Below, in pieces: positions 1 to 6,855 of a DNA stretch of 6,870 nt (the first letter of the stretch is position 1; every line of letters starts with the position of its first letter). The stretch is from a bacterium (GTDB lineage Bacteria; UBA6262): the NCBI GenBank assembly GCA_028716025.1, contig JAQUQP010000099.1, forward strand, positions 1-6,870, in the 5' to 3' direction. The notes below the pieces were generated by a model. The model was not told where the DNA came from. It saw only the letters and a list, made by a program, of their open reading frames with translations, and ran no database searches. The position numbers were made by a program, and so were the translations under genes.

Positions 1-2070
1 TGCCTGTACGCGCCTACGCCTACAGCTATGACCTACGAGCTAACCCTGCCCCAAAAAAATCCGCGACTGATTTTCTCCTGTGGTATTCTGGACCGGCCGG
101 TAGAGTTCCAGGTCAGGGTCAGTACTGGGGTGGGCTTAAAGAAAGATGTATTCGCGGAAAAAATTGATCCTTTACCAAAATATCCCTATCGTTATGAAGA
201 TAAAAAATACCGGTTATTCTGGCAATATTTTAATGTCCAGATGGAAGATAGGGACTACCAATGGCATGACTATACAGTGGACCTGTCTTTATTTGCCGGA
301 CAAAAAGTCCAACTACAGTTCACTACGGCCGGTGATCAGGGGCAAGCTTTCTGGGGAACCCCGGTCATAACCGCCGCGGCTGATCCGGTGGAAACTAAAT
401 ACAATTTGCTGTTAGTAATACTGGATTCAACCGGCCGTGCGGCGATCGGTCGCCAACCTGACGGACATAGCTATACTCCGAATCTTGACCGTATGGCGGC
501 ACAGGGCATTTCTTTTGAAAAGCACCTGGCTAACGGTAACATGACGAAGCAATCAGTTACTTCGTTCCTGACTTCAAAATTACCTTTCGAACTGGGAGAC
601 GTATCACTGGAATATGTAGCCAGTCCGGCCAGCAGGCAAAAATATTACCAGAGCAAATTTACTACTTTGGCTTCAGCTTTGCATGACAATGGTTACCAAA
701 CCGGGGCTATTGGCGTGATCTCACTCATCACGGATGGCGCCGGATTCGGCGTTGATTTTGGCTTTAATGATTCTCGCATTATGGAACGATATGGTTATAG
801 TAATGTGCATATTACTAATGAAGCGATCTCCTGGCTGCAAGAAAATGGCGACCGGCCATTCGCTTTAATGGTTTATTATGATTCTGCTCATGGGCCATAT
901 AAGCCGCCGTTCCGGTATTTTTGGAAAAGCCGGGCGCAACTTACCGATTTCAGCGCTTATAGTTGGTATCGGACCTTGTATGAAGCTTCAGTCGCGTATA
1001 GTGATGATTATTTGGGCCAATTGTTCGCAGCCCTGGAAAAGATGGGATTAAAAGAAAATACGCTGGTTGTTGTGACCAGTGACCATGCCGAGAACCTGGA
1101 CTGGCAGGTCCTTCCGGTCAGTCATAAAAGGGTGATCTTTCATGATCATGGTATTAGTTTGAAGTTCCGCGATGTACAGGTGCCGTTGATCATGCAATTC
1201 CCGGCCAAAATAACCAATCCTCTGCGGATCACGGAGATAACAGAACAGTTGGACCTGGCGCCTACTATCCTGGACCTGTTGAACTTGCCGGCCCGAGCTG
1301 ATTTCAAAGGTCTTTCCTTGGCCGCGGCTATTAGCGGTGACAATTTTCCCCAGAAAGCTACGATCTTTCTGCGGGGCCGGTTCAATAAAGGTATTTGGGT
1401 AGAGAACAGGTATAAGTATATCCGCAATTTCGGTGTTTATGAAAAGCGGGGTAAAGCTATGCAGGATTTCATCCCTGAAGAGCTTTATGATCTAGCGGCT
1501 GATCCCCAGGAACAGAAAAACATAATTGACGCTGATTTTGCTTTGCGGCGAAGGATGCGCTTACTGTTAGACAGGTATGAGCCGGACCCGGAAGTAAATG
1601 TTTTTACCGGACAAAATATGGGTCAGAAGGTATTAACCCTGGAAATTACCAGTAATGGCGCTTTTAATGGACAACAAACCGTTGGCGCAGGAACAATTCT
1701 AATAAAAGGAAAAACCCTGAAATTCACGGCAGCCGGGGATAAAGCAGAGCTGCGCTTCAGCACGGATCCTTATGATGCGGCTTTAAGAATTAAAGCTGTT
1801 TATGACGGGAAAAAGATCTCCCTATCCCAGATCATGGTCTCTAACTTGGCTCTTCCGCTGCTCAATGACGGGGCTAAGGAAATAGGAGGAGCTGATTTCT
1901 ACTTAACCAAGGGAGTGCCTGACCCAACAGCAGCCGGATCTGGTTTTTCGTTATCCTGGGGACGTCTTGAACAGTATAAACAAGAGTGGGAAAAGCAAGC
2001 TGGGGTAAGCGGCGTGTTCAAGGAGATGCTGGCAGAGTGGGGATATCTCAGCGAGCCAAAGAAAAAGTAA
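1..2070 (+). CDS. Sulfatase-fold (alkaline phosphatase superfamily) enzyme with N-terminal beta-sandwich-like domain, 5' partial
   Basis: The frame is open to base 1. The first Met (base 28) has no ribosome binding site, and the residues before it (LYAPTPTA) read smoothly into the domain, so the true start is upstream. Numbering from that Met (680 residues): about 1-118 looks like a jelly-roll or lectin-like sandwich (DYTVDLSLFAGQKVQLQF, 81-98); about 125-515 is the sulfatase fold; about 525-650 is a beta-rich tail with no family I recognise. Expected active-site residues are D133 with S134/R137, T173 as candidate nucleophile in NMTKQSVTS, H288, D352-H353 in TSDHAEN, and H374 in HDHG. The Cys/Ser-x-Pro-x-Arg signature of formylglycine sulfatases is absent. 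With Thr there, the family is better known for phospho-group transfer or hydrolysis, so sulfate ester cleavage is doubtful. No membrane segment is visible in this part; export would depend on the missing N-terminus. Its 3' end overlaps the opposing metallophosphoesterase. Fold is confident; reaction and substrate are unknown. Confidence 0.9.
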   Translation, partial: CLYAPTPTAMTYELTLPQKNPRLIFSCGILDRPVEFQVRVSTGVGLKKDVFAEKIDPLPKYPYRYEDKKYRLFWQYFNVQMEDRDYQWHDYTVDLSLFAGQKVQLQFTTAGDQGQAFWGTPVITAAADPVETKYNLLLVILDSTGRAAIGRQPDGHSYTPNLDRMAAQGISFEKHLANGNMTKQSVTSFLTSKLPFELGDVSLEYVASPASRQKYYQSKFTTLASALHDNGYQTGAIGVISLITDGAGFGVDFGFNDSRIMERYGYSNVHITNEAISWLQENGDRPFALMVYYDSAHGPYKPPFRYFWKSRAQLTDFSAYSWYRTLYEASVAYSDDYLGQLFAALEKMGLKENTLVVVTSDHAENLDWQVLPVSHKRVIFHDHGISLKFRDVQVPLIMQFPAKITNPLRITEITEQLDLAPTILDLLNLPARADFKGLSLAAAISGDNFPQKATIFLRGRFNKGIWVENRYKYIRNFGVYEKRGKAMQDFIPEELYDLAADPQEQKNIIDADFALRRRMRLLLDRYEPDPEVNVFTGQNMGQKVLTLEITSNGAFNGQQTVGAGTILIKGKTLKFTAAGDKAELRFSTDPYDAALRIKAVYDGKKISLSQIMVSNLALPLLNDGAKEIGGADFYLTKGVPDPTAAGSGFSLSWGRLEQYKQEWEKQAGVSGVFKEMLAEWGYLSEPKKK

Positions 2071-2962
2071 AAAAAACTAAGAATAATAAAAAAATGACTG
2101 GACAACTCCAGCGCCAAAGCAGGGAACCGGATAAGAAATAAGAGACTTTTACCACTTCAACCTTAAACCGGTCGTTATCAATATGCAGCATCAAGTAATG
2201 ATAATAGTCTTGCGGGGAGGTGAGAGTGCTTCCTCCTCCGCCGGTAATAAAATAGGATATACCTTCTTGTACAGAGGTATAATATCCATGTAAATGTGAA
2301 GCAAATACCGCTTTTACGGCGAAGTGGGTGAATAATTCCTGCAATCTTCTGGCTTGCGCCTGGTCAGTCATAGCATAGGTTTGGCCTGGACGGGGGTCGA
2401 ACAACGGCTGGTGCAGGAAAATATAGATCCGGGCATTCTGGTTATTTTTTAGCTGGGTTTCCAGCCAGTCCATTTGCCGGTTTTCAAGAGTGCCGGCGGC
2501 GTTATCTAAGCAGAGAAAAATATTTGATCCGATAGAAAATGAATAGTACGCCGGGCCGAATATTTTATTAAAAAAAACACGGCCATTATATTTTAGGTCA
2601 TGATTGCCAATAACCGGATATACCGCAGTGCTTAGGCGTTCCAATTGGCGGCGGAATCGATAGAAGTGGTAAGCCCGACCGCTGACTACCATATCACCGA
2701 GAATGACCGTAGCCAGTGGTAACCGGGAGTTAATACTGTCCAACAAGTTGTTAAATACGAAATAAGTTGGACGCAGGGAAGTGAAGGGATTGTCCGCTCC
2801 CTGACAGTCACCAAAAACAGCCAGGGAAAAAGTTGCGTTTGCTTGCTGCCGGTCGACTTTCCTTATTGGTTTGGCGATAAATCCGAAATACAAATGATAA
2901 AGAAAAACCAGGTAGAGTAGCCAAGCAAATATCAATAATATACGCAGATAGTGAGGATCCAT
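2048..2962 (-). CDS. Membrane-anchored calcineurin-like metallophosphoesterase
   Basis: Metal-dependent phosphoesterase of the calcineurin-like superfamily, 304 residues from the start chosen here. In order: membrane segment about 7-30; metal site 1 GDCQ (D52, Q54, a GDxQ form of the usual GDxH); LGD (D90); GNHD (119-122); H184 in FLHQP; HLH (223-225) in the place of the GHxH box; a hydrophobic C-terminal segment about 284-302. All expected ligand blocks are present, so it should be active. A catalytic domain held between two membrane segments suggests a lipid-linked or envelope substrate, but which face of the membrane it occupies is unclear. The start is uncertain: ATG at 2962 lies just before the membrane segment but has only a weak GGA upstream; in-frame ATGs at 2971, 3010 and 3028 would add 3 to 22 unremarkable residues and also lack good ribosome binding sites. 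It diverges from the second sulfatase-fold gene and converges on the first. Confidence 0.88.
   Translation of the reverse strand: MDPHYLRILLIFAWLLYLVFLYHLYFGFIAKPIRKVDRQQANATFSLAVFGDCQGADNPFTSLRPTYFVFNNLLDSINSRLPLATVILGDMVVSGRAYHFYRFRRQLERLSTAVYPVIGNHDLKYNGRVFFNKIFGPAYYSFSIGSNIFLCLDNAAGTLENRQMDWLETQLKNNQNARIYIFLHQPLFDPRPGQTYAMTDQAQARRLQELFTHFAVKAVFASHLHGYYTSVQEGISYFITGGGGSTLTSPQDYYHYLMLHIDNDRFKVEVVKVSYFLSGSLLWRWSCPVIFLLFLVFFTFSLAR
2088..2111 (-). terminator. Terminator-like hairpin and U-tract inside the end of the metallophosphoesterase gene
   Basis: Read on the minus strand: stem CTGGA, loop GTTG, stem TCCAG (2111-2098), three bases, then seven T (2094-2088) and more T-rich sequence. The stem is only 5 bp. 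It lies about 40-60 bases before the stop codon, in codons for the C-terminal membrane segment, where Phe and Leu codons supply the T-run. It may be a coincidence of hydrophobic codons or a weak terminator. On the plus strand no T-run follows, so it does not serve the upstream sulfatase-fold gene. Confidence 0.2.
2953..2956 (+). promoter_or_regulatory. Ribosome binding site of the polytopic sulfatase-fold gene
   Basis: GAGG four bases before the ATG at 2961. The spacing is a little short but usable, and no better motif is near. It lies inside the coding region of the opposing metallophosphoesterase, so its sequence also serves as codons on the other strand. Confidence 0.55.
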
Positions 2963-2963
2963 G
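2960..2963. other. CATG palindrome shared by two divergent start codons
   Basis: On the plus strand ATG at 2961-2963 starts the membrane sulfatase-fold gene. On the minus strand ATG at 2962-2960 is the preferred start of the metallophosphoesterase. The two genes then diverge with no spacer, and each one's promoter and leader must lie within the other's 5' coding sequence. The plus-strand start is well supported; the minus-strand start is the weaker half. Confidence 0.5.
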
Positions 2964-5057
2964 AATTCCATTGTAGTTAAATTAACTAAGGTAGTCAAGG
3001 AGAAAAGCATCCTGGTCTGGGGAGGCATAGGGGCATTAGTATATACTGGTTTTTTTGTCTTGGCCTTGGCTGACCAGCAGCTTTTTTCTTATATGGGGGT
3101 AACTGCCCAGCCAGCCGTGGAAATGATCAAAAAACTTTTCTGGCAGGATATCCTGCTGATCCAGGCTAAGATCCTGGGAGTATATATTATATTAGGCCTT
3201 CTGTTTGGGCTGGTCTGGTACTATTTCTGGTCAGCAGTGCTCGGAGCCAGATTCTGGTTAATGAGAATGCGGGGGAAACTGCCGGTCATGGTCATTTCCC
3301 TGCTCACGACCGAAATATTTTTTTTATTCAGCAATATGCTGAAATATCCCCAGGTGTATAGTGAATATTTTTATGAACGTTCTCCCGGGCGGCAAGCCTT
3401 ACAGGGATGGATCACGGGGTACCTGCACCCATTGTATTTCCAAGTAATATTCTGGATTTTTGTCCTGCTATTTGTGGTATTTCTCTTTAAAAGATGGTCT
3501 TGGCTGGCCCGGATTATCGCTGTTTCCTTGTCAGGTTCAGCCCTGATCTTCTGGGGCTTGTTGTTATTAACTCAAAAAACATACCCGCAAAATACAACCG
3601 GTCCGAACGTGATCATTATCAGCGCCGATAGCCTGCGTAACGATCATGTCACTGCTGAACTGACGCCCAATCTGATCGCCATCGCGCGGAAAGGAACACG
3701 TTTCCAGCAATGTTATGTATCCCTGCCGCGTACCTTCCCGCAATGGATCTCGTATCTGAAGAGCCAATATCCCAGTGAACATGCGGTGCGCAACATGTTT
3801 CCGGATAAAAGTTTGCGGGAGCAATCAGGGGGCTCTCTCTGTACAGTGCTAAAAAATAATGGCTACGGCACTGCCGTAGTCAGTGATTTTGCCGGGGATG
3901 TTTTCACCCGTTTCCAGGCGGGATTTGACATTGTGCAGGCGCCTTATTTTAATTTCAATACCTTAGTAGAACAGCGCTGCCTGGAAATGCATTATTTGCT
4001 GTTACCGTACATTTTAAACCGGACCGGCCGGGAAATTTTCCCGGTATTGAAAGAGATGGCCAATAATGCTGATCCGCTCTTATTAGAACAGGAAGCAGAA
4101 GAAATAATCGCAGGGTATAAGGGGCGGCAAAAATTTTTCCTGGTTTTGTTTTCTTCGGTTACGCATTTCCCTTATGCCTCGCCATATCCATATTATGCTC
4201 AGTTTACCAATTCCAGTTACGAGGGACGCTATAAGTATTACAAACCGAATATACCCGGGGAAAGCCTGTCATTGCCTCCGGCAGATCTGGCACAAATACG
4301 GGGTTTATACCAGGGAGCTGTCCGCAGCCTGGATGACATGGTGGGCAAGCTGGTGGCGTACCTGGAGAAAAACAAGCTAGACCAGAACACGATCATCGTC
4401 GTTCTTAGTGACCATGGGGAACAATTGTATGAACACGGTTGGGGCCAAGGTCACGGGGAACACCTGCGGGGGAGAGCGATATTAAATGTACCCTTGATCA
4501 TTGAGAATCCCAGGGAAACATTCCCGGTAGGGGAACAAAACACCATTGTGCGGGACATAGATGTGGCTCCGACCATTCTCGAACTTTTGCATTTGCCGGT
4601 TCACCAGAGTATGGAAGGAGTAAGCCTGTTGCCTTTGGCCAGGGGAACCACCAGTAGTCTTAATTTAACCGCTTTTGCCGAGACTGGTTTGTGGTTTACA
4701 GATAAAGGGGATAATTTCTATCAGCAGCAGAGAATAATGTACCCTGATATTATTAGCCTGGGAGAGATCGATAGTACGTATAATAACGAAGTGGTGATCA
4801 AGCCGGAATACCGCGCTTTGACTACGATCGCGAAACACCGTATGATCCGCAATGAACGGCATAAATTGATCTACATCCCGACCAGGCAGGGGATCCTGTA
4901 TGAATTATACGATACTATCAATGATCCGCAGGAATTAAATAATATCGCGGCGCAGAATCCCAAGGTAGTGAAGGCTTTACAAGAACAATTATTCCTGTGG
5001 ATGTCCCTGGATAAGAACAGTTTTTGGCGTAATGGGTTGCTAGTTCCATATCCGTGA
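2961..5057 (+). CDS. Polytopic membrane sulfatase-fold enzyme, LtaS-like architecture
   Basis: 698 residues. About five hydrophobic segments (roughly 17-38, 68-92, 107-126, 157-176, 182-204) are followed by a sulfatase-fold domain (about 214-545) and a C-terminal region to 698. Five spans with an inside N-terminus would place the catalytic domain outside the membrane, as in lipoteichoic acid synthase LtaS and related phosphoglycerol or phosphoethanolamine transferases. Expected metal and catalytic residues: D223 with S224/R226 (ISADSLRND), T258 as candidate nucleophile (PRTFPQW), H402 (SSVTHFPY), D484-H485 (LSDHGEQ), H498 (GQGHGEH) before VPLII. There is no formylglycine motif, so a true sulfatase is unlikely. 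The ATG at 2961 has GAGG 4 bases upstream and is followed by a short basic stretch before the first span. The stop overlaps the next gene's GTG, which suggests translational coupling. Phosphoryl transfer to a surface glycan or lipid is my inference; donor and acceptor are unknown. Confidence 0.92.
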   Translation: MNSIVVKLTKVVKEKSILVWGGIGALVYTGFFVLALADQQLFSYMGVTAQPAVEMIKKLFWQDILLIQAKILGVYIILGLLFGLVWYYFWSAVLGARFWLMRMRGKLPVMVISLLTTEIFFLFSNMLKYPQVYSEYFYERSPGRQALQGWITGYLHPLYFQVIFWIFVLLFVVFLFKRWSWLARIIAVSLSGSALIFWGLLLLTQKTYPQNTTGPNVIIISADSLRNDHVTAELTPNLIAIARKGTRFQQCYVSLPRTFPQWISYLKSQYPSEHAVRNMFPDKSLREQSGGSLCTVLKNNGYGTAVVSDFAGDVFTRFQAGFDIVQAPYFNFNTLVEQRCLEMHYLLLPYILNRTGREIFPVLKEMANNADPLLLEQEAEEIIAGYKGRQKFFLVLFSSVTHFPYASPYPYYAQFTNSSYEGRYKYYKPNIPGESLSLPPADLAQIRGLYQGAVRSLDDMVGKLVAYLEKNKLDQNTIIVVLSDHGEQLYEHGWGQGHGEHLRGRAILNVPLIIENPRETFPVGEQNTIVRDIDVAPTILELLHLPVHQSMEGVSLLPLARGTTSSLNLTAFAETGLWFTDKGDNFYQQQRIMYPDIISLGEIDSTYNNEVVIKPEYRALTTIAKHRMIRNERHKLIYIPTRQGILYELYDTINDPQELNNIAAQNPKVVKALQEQLFLWMSLDKNSFWRNGLLVPYP

Positions 5058-6667
5058 GAAATGAGGAAATAGTATTGCTTAGCCCGAAGGTCTGGACTGC
5101 TATCGCCTTGTTCCTGGTTATTGTTTTTACTTTTTTGATCAGGGTCCCCTATCTCAATGTTCCCTTGGAACGGGATGAGGGTGGGTATGCCTATATAGCC
5201 TGGCGGATGGGACAGGGCGAATTGCCTTATAAAGATATTTATGATAATAAACCACCTGGAATATATTATATTTATTTTATTATTTTAAAATTCTTCGGCT
5301 CTACCGCCAGGGCAATACATCTTTTTTTATGCGGGTGGGTAGTACTTGAAGTCTTGCTGCTGTATAAATTAAGTTCTAACCTGTTTAACAATAAAACAAT
5401 AGGATTGATCTCAGCCGCTATTTTTTCACTGGTCAGCAGCGAACCGGGAGTGTTGGGCAGTGCGGCTAATACCGAGATCTTTATGCTGTTACCGGTAATA
5501 GGCAGTTATGTAATATTATTGCGGGCGGAGAGGTCTGGCACTAAGCGAACTTTTTTTATTTGCGGTTTATTACAGGGCTTGGCCTTTATGATCAAACCGG
5601 TAAGTATTTTTAATTTTACGGGAATCCTGATCTATTTATTTTATAAAGCCAGAGGACATAAGCAGTACCAAGCCTTCTTTAAACAAGTCTGGGCTTCGGT
5701 CTTGGGATTTTTAGCCATGCCCTTGCTGTTCCTGCTGTATTTTTTGTGCCAGGGAGCGGCGGCAGATTTTGTTCAATGGGCTTTTAGTTATAATCTGGAT
5801 TATCTATCTGTCGGCGGAGCCAGGTGGAGCGGGGAAGTGTTTTTAGCTTTTTGGCGGAGATTTTCTTTCATTTTGAAAAGTGACCTGATATTTTGGCTAT
5901 TTTGTTTATACGCTATTATTCTTCTTTTCCGCCAAAAAACGGGGGCCGCTGTTCTGGTCACTGTCTGGCTGGCGCTGTCCTTCGTCGGAGTCGCCTCAGG
6001 GAAACGTTTTTTCCCACATTATTTTCTCCAGATCATGCCGCCGTTGGCCGTGGCCGCAGCCTGGGGGATCTGGCAGGCAAGCGGTATAAAACGTTACTTA
6101 ACCTACGCGTTTGCGGCCGGGATCATTATCATACCCCTGCAGGCGAATTACAAATATCTGTTTTTATTTACGCCAGACCAGATCTCGGAACGGATCTACA
6201 CGGTAAATCCTTTTGTCGAAGCAGGGCAAATTGCCTCATACCTGTCTACGCGAACATTACCCTCTGATACGATCGCTATTTTAGGGTCGGAGCCGGAGAT
6301 ACTGTTTTACGCGCGACGAAAGAGCGCTACCAGATATATATATTTCCATCATATTTTATGGCGGCAAACACCAGCCGCTGTTTTAGAGGCGCAAAAAGAA
6401 GCGGTTGCCGAGATAGAAAATAATGATCCCCGGTATTTAGTGGCAGTCAATATTAACGCTTCAGTAGGAAAAAATGATGATACGCCGGATTACTTGTTCA
6501 TTAAAATGCGGCAGATCATCAAAGATAAATATTGCCTGGATGGGTTTGTGAGTATGAAGAGAGGGGCCACTAGTTACGTCTTTGGCCGGGAGCGAGTAGA
6601 AAGGAGCACCGGAACTTCAGATCCGGGTCAACAGCAGATCATGATCTATAAAAGAAACAGGACCTAA
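5054..6667 (+). CDS. GT-C glycosyltransferase, PMT/ArnT (GT39)-like integral membrane protein
   Basis: 537 residues with about eleven hydrophobic segments up to residue 368 and a soluble C-terminal part (about 375-537). The first luminal/periplasmic loop carries the family signature: R40-D41-E42 (LERDEGGYAYIA, D41 the likely catalytic acid), then Y59-K60-D61 and K66-P67-P68-G69 (DNKPPGIYY). Further family-like blocks are GKRFFPHYFLQIMPP (316-330) and LGSEPEILFYARR (410-422). Known members move a sugar from a polyprenyl-phosphate carrier to a protein, lipid or glycan on the outer face of the inner membrane; the acceptor here is unknown. The gene shares GTGA with the stop of the preceding sulfatase-fold gene, so the two are very likely one operon and may act on the same product. 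The start is debatable: GTG at 5054 has no ribosome binding site of its own, while in-frame TTG at 5075 has GAGGA ahead of it and would drop seven residues without touching the first span. Confidence 0.92.
   Translation: MRNEEIVLLSPKVWTAIALFLVIVFTFLIRVPYLNVPLERDEGGYAYIAWRMGQGELPYKDIYDNKPPGIYYIYFIILKFFGSTARAIHLFLCGWVVLEVLLLYKLSSNLFNNKTIGLISAAIFSLVSSEPGVLGSAANTEIFMLLPVIGSYVILLRAERSGTKRTFFICGLLQGLAFMIKPVSIFNFTGILIYLFYKARGHKQYQAFFKQVWASVLGFLAMPLLFLLYFLCQGAAADFVQWAFSYNLDYLSVGGARWSGEVFLAFWRRFSFILKSDLIFWLFCLYAIILLFRQKTGAAVLVTVWLALSFVGVASGKRFFPHYFLQIMPPLAVAAAWGIWQASGIKRYLTYAFAAGIIIIPLQANYKYLFLFTPDQISERIYTVNPFVEAGQIASYLSTRTLPSDTIAILGSEPEILFYARRKSATRYIYFHHILWRQTPAAVLEAQKEAVAEIENNDPRYLVAVNINASVGKNDDTPDYLFIKMRQIIKDKYCLDGFVSMKRGATSYVFGRERVERSTGTSDPGQQQIMIYKRNRT
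5063..5067 (+). promoter_or_regulatory. Possible ribosome binding site for an alternative TTG start
   Basis: GAGGA, with the in-frame TTG at 5075 seven bases after it. The upstream GTG at 5054 has no purine-rich motif, only the GTGA overlap with the preceding stop. This motif therefore competes with coupled initiation as the real start of the glycosyltransferase. Confidence 0.4.
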
Positions 6668-6685
6668 GTCACCACATCTTATATA

Positions 6686-6715
6686 TTGACAAACAGAAAC
6701 TATAAACTATATAAT
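6686..6715 (+). promoter_or_regulatory. Consensus sigma70-type promoter for the last gene
   Basis: TTGACA (6686-6691) and TATAAT (6710-6715), both perfect, with an 18-base spacer. They begin 18 bases after the glycosyltransferase stop and point to the ATG at 6804. A start of transcription near 6722 would give a leader of about 80 bases. A second TATAAT at 6765-6770 has only a poor TTGCCT at an overlong 20-base spacing. The 136-base gap 6668-6803 holds no convincing terminator, RNA gene or other open frame. Confidence 0.75.
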
Positions 6716-6803
6716 ACCAGAAAGACCCTAGAAATGGATTGCCTCGTTCCCGTAGGTAAAACGGTATAATTAGTAGTTTATAATTGGTATCACTGGAGAA
6801 CGG

Positions 6804-6855
6804 ATGCCGGATAAAACAAGTAAGAAACGATTAGGAGAAATGCTAATCGATTCTG
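6804..6855 (+). CDS. GspE/PilB-like protein N-terminus (MshEN-type domain), 3' truncated by contig end
   Basis: Only 17 residues plus one base are genomic: MPDKTSKKRLGEMLIDS. The KKRLGEMLIDS stretch (7-17) matches the opening of the MshEN domain that begins many type II secretion and type IV pilus assembly ATPases, where Leu-Gly-Glu-x-Leu is typical. The start is supported by GGAG at 6795-6798, five bases before the ATG, and by a consensus promoter upstream. An internal ATG at 6840 also has AGGAG ahead of it, but only two bases away, and it would cut the conserved motif. The frame stays open to the window end, but residues after S17 come from adapter sequence and should be discarded. Other proteins also begin with this domain, so a pilus or secretion ATPase is probable, not proven. 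Confidence 0.55.

Noticed and set aside
11..22. Tandem hexamer CGCCTA x2 at the left edge.
   Set aside because: Two copies of a short unit in frame with coding sequence (Ala-Pro-Thr-Pro-Thr); too small to be meaningful.
1146..1427. Antisense open frame of 93 codons inside the first sulfatase-fold gene.
   Set aside because: It lies wholly within catalytic-domain codons, has no recognisable motif or ribosome binding site, and is a shadow frame.
2955..2968. BamHI site, ATG and EcoRI site in a row (GGATCCATGAATTC), resembling a cloning junction.
   Set aside because: Coding sequence continues naturally across it on both strands (membrane sulfatase-fold protein on plus, metallophosphoesterase on minus) and no vector sequence flanks it. 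Most likely chance.
2963..3028. N-terminal extension of the metallophosphoesterase by up to 22 residues.
   Set aside because: The added residues precede the membrane segment, lack signal-like features, and none of the upstream ATGs has a good ribosome binding site. Kept only as an alternative start.
5893..6267. Overlapping plus-strand frame of 124 codons inside the glycosyltransferase gene.
   Set aside because: It is out of frame with well-conserved GT-C membrane and HYF motif codons, and its translation is Arg/Cys/His-rich with no family resemblance.
6655..6690. Intrinsic terminator after the glycosyltransferase gene.
   Set aside because: No stable GC stem followed by a T-run is visible; GACCTAAGTC (6661-6670) is only an imperfect palindrome.
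6716..6803. Leader before the last gene considered as a riboswitch, such as a cyclic-di-GMP type, because MshEN domains bind that messenger.
   Set aside because: The conserved cyclic-di-GMP aptamer core is not present; only a 4-bp CCGT/ACGG stem can be drawn (6750-6753 with 6761-6764).
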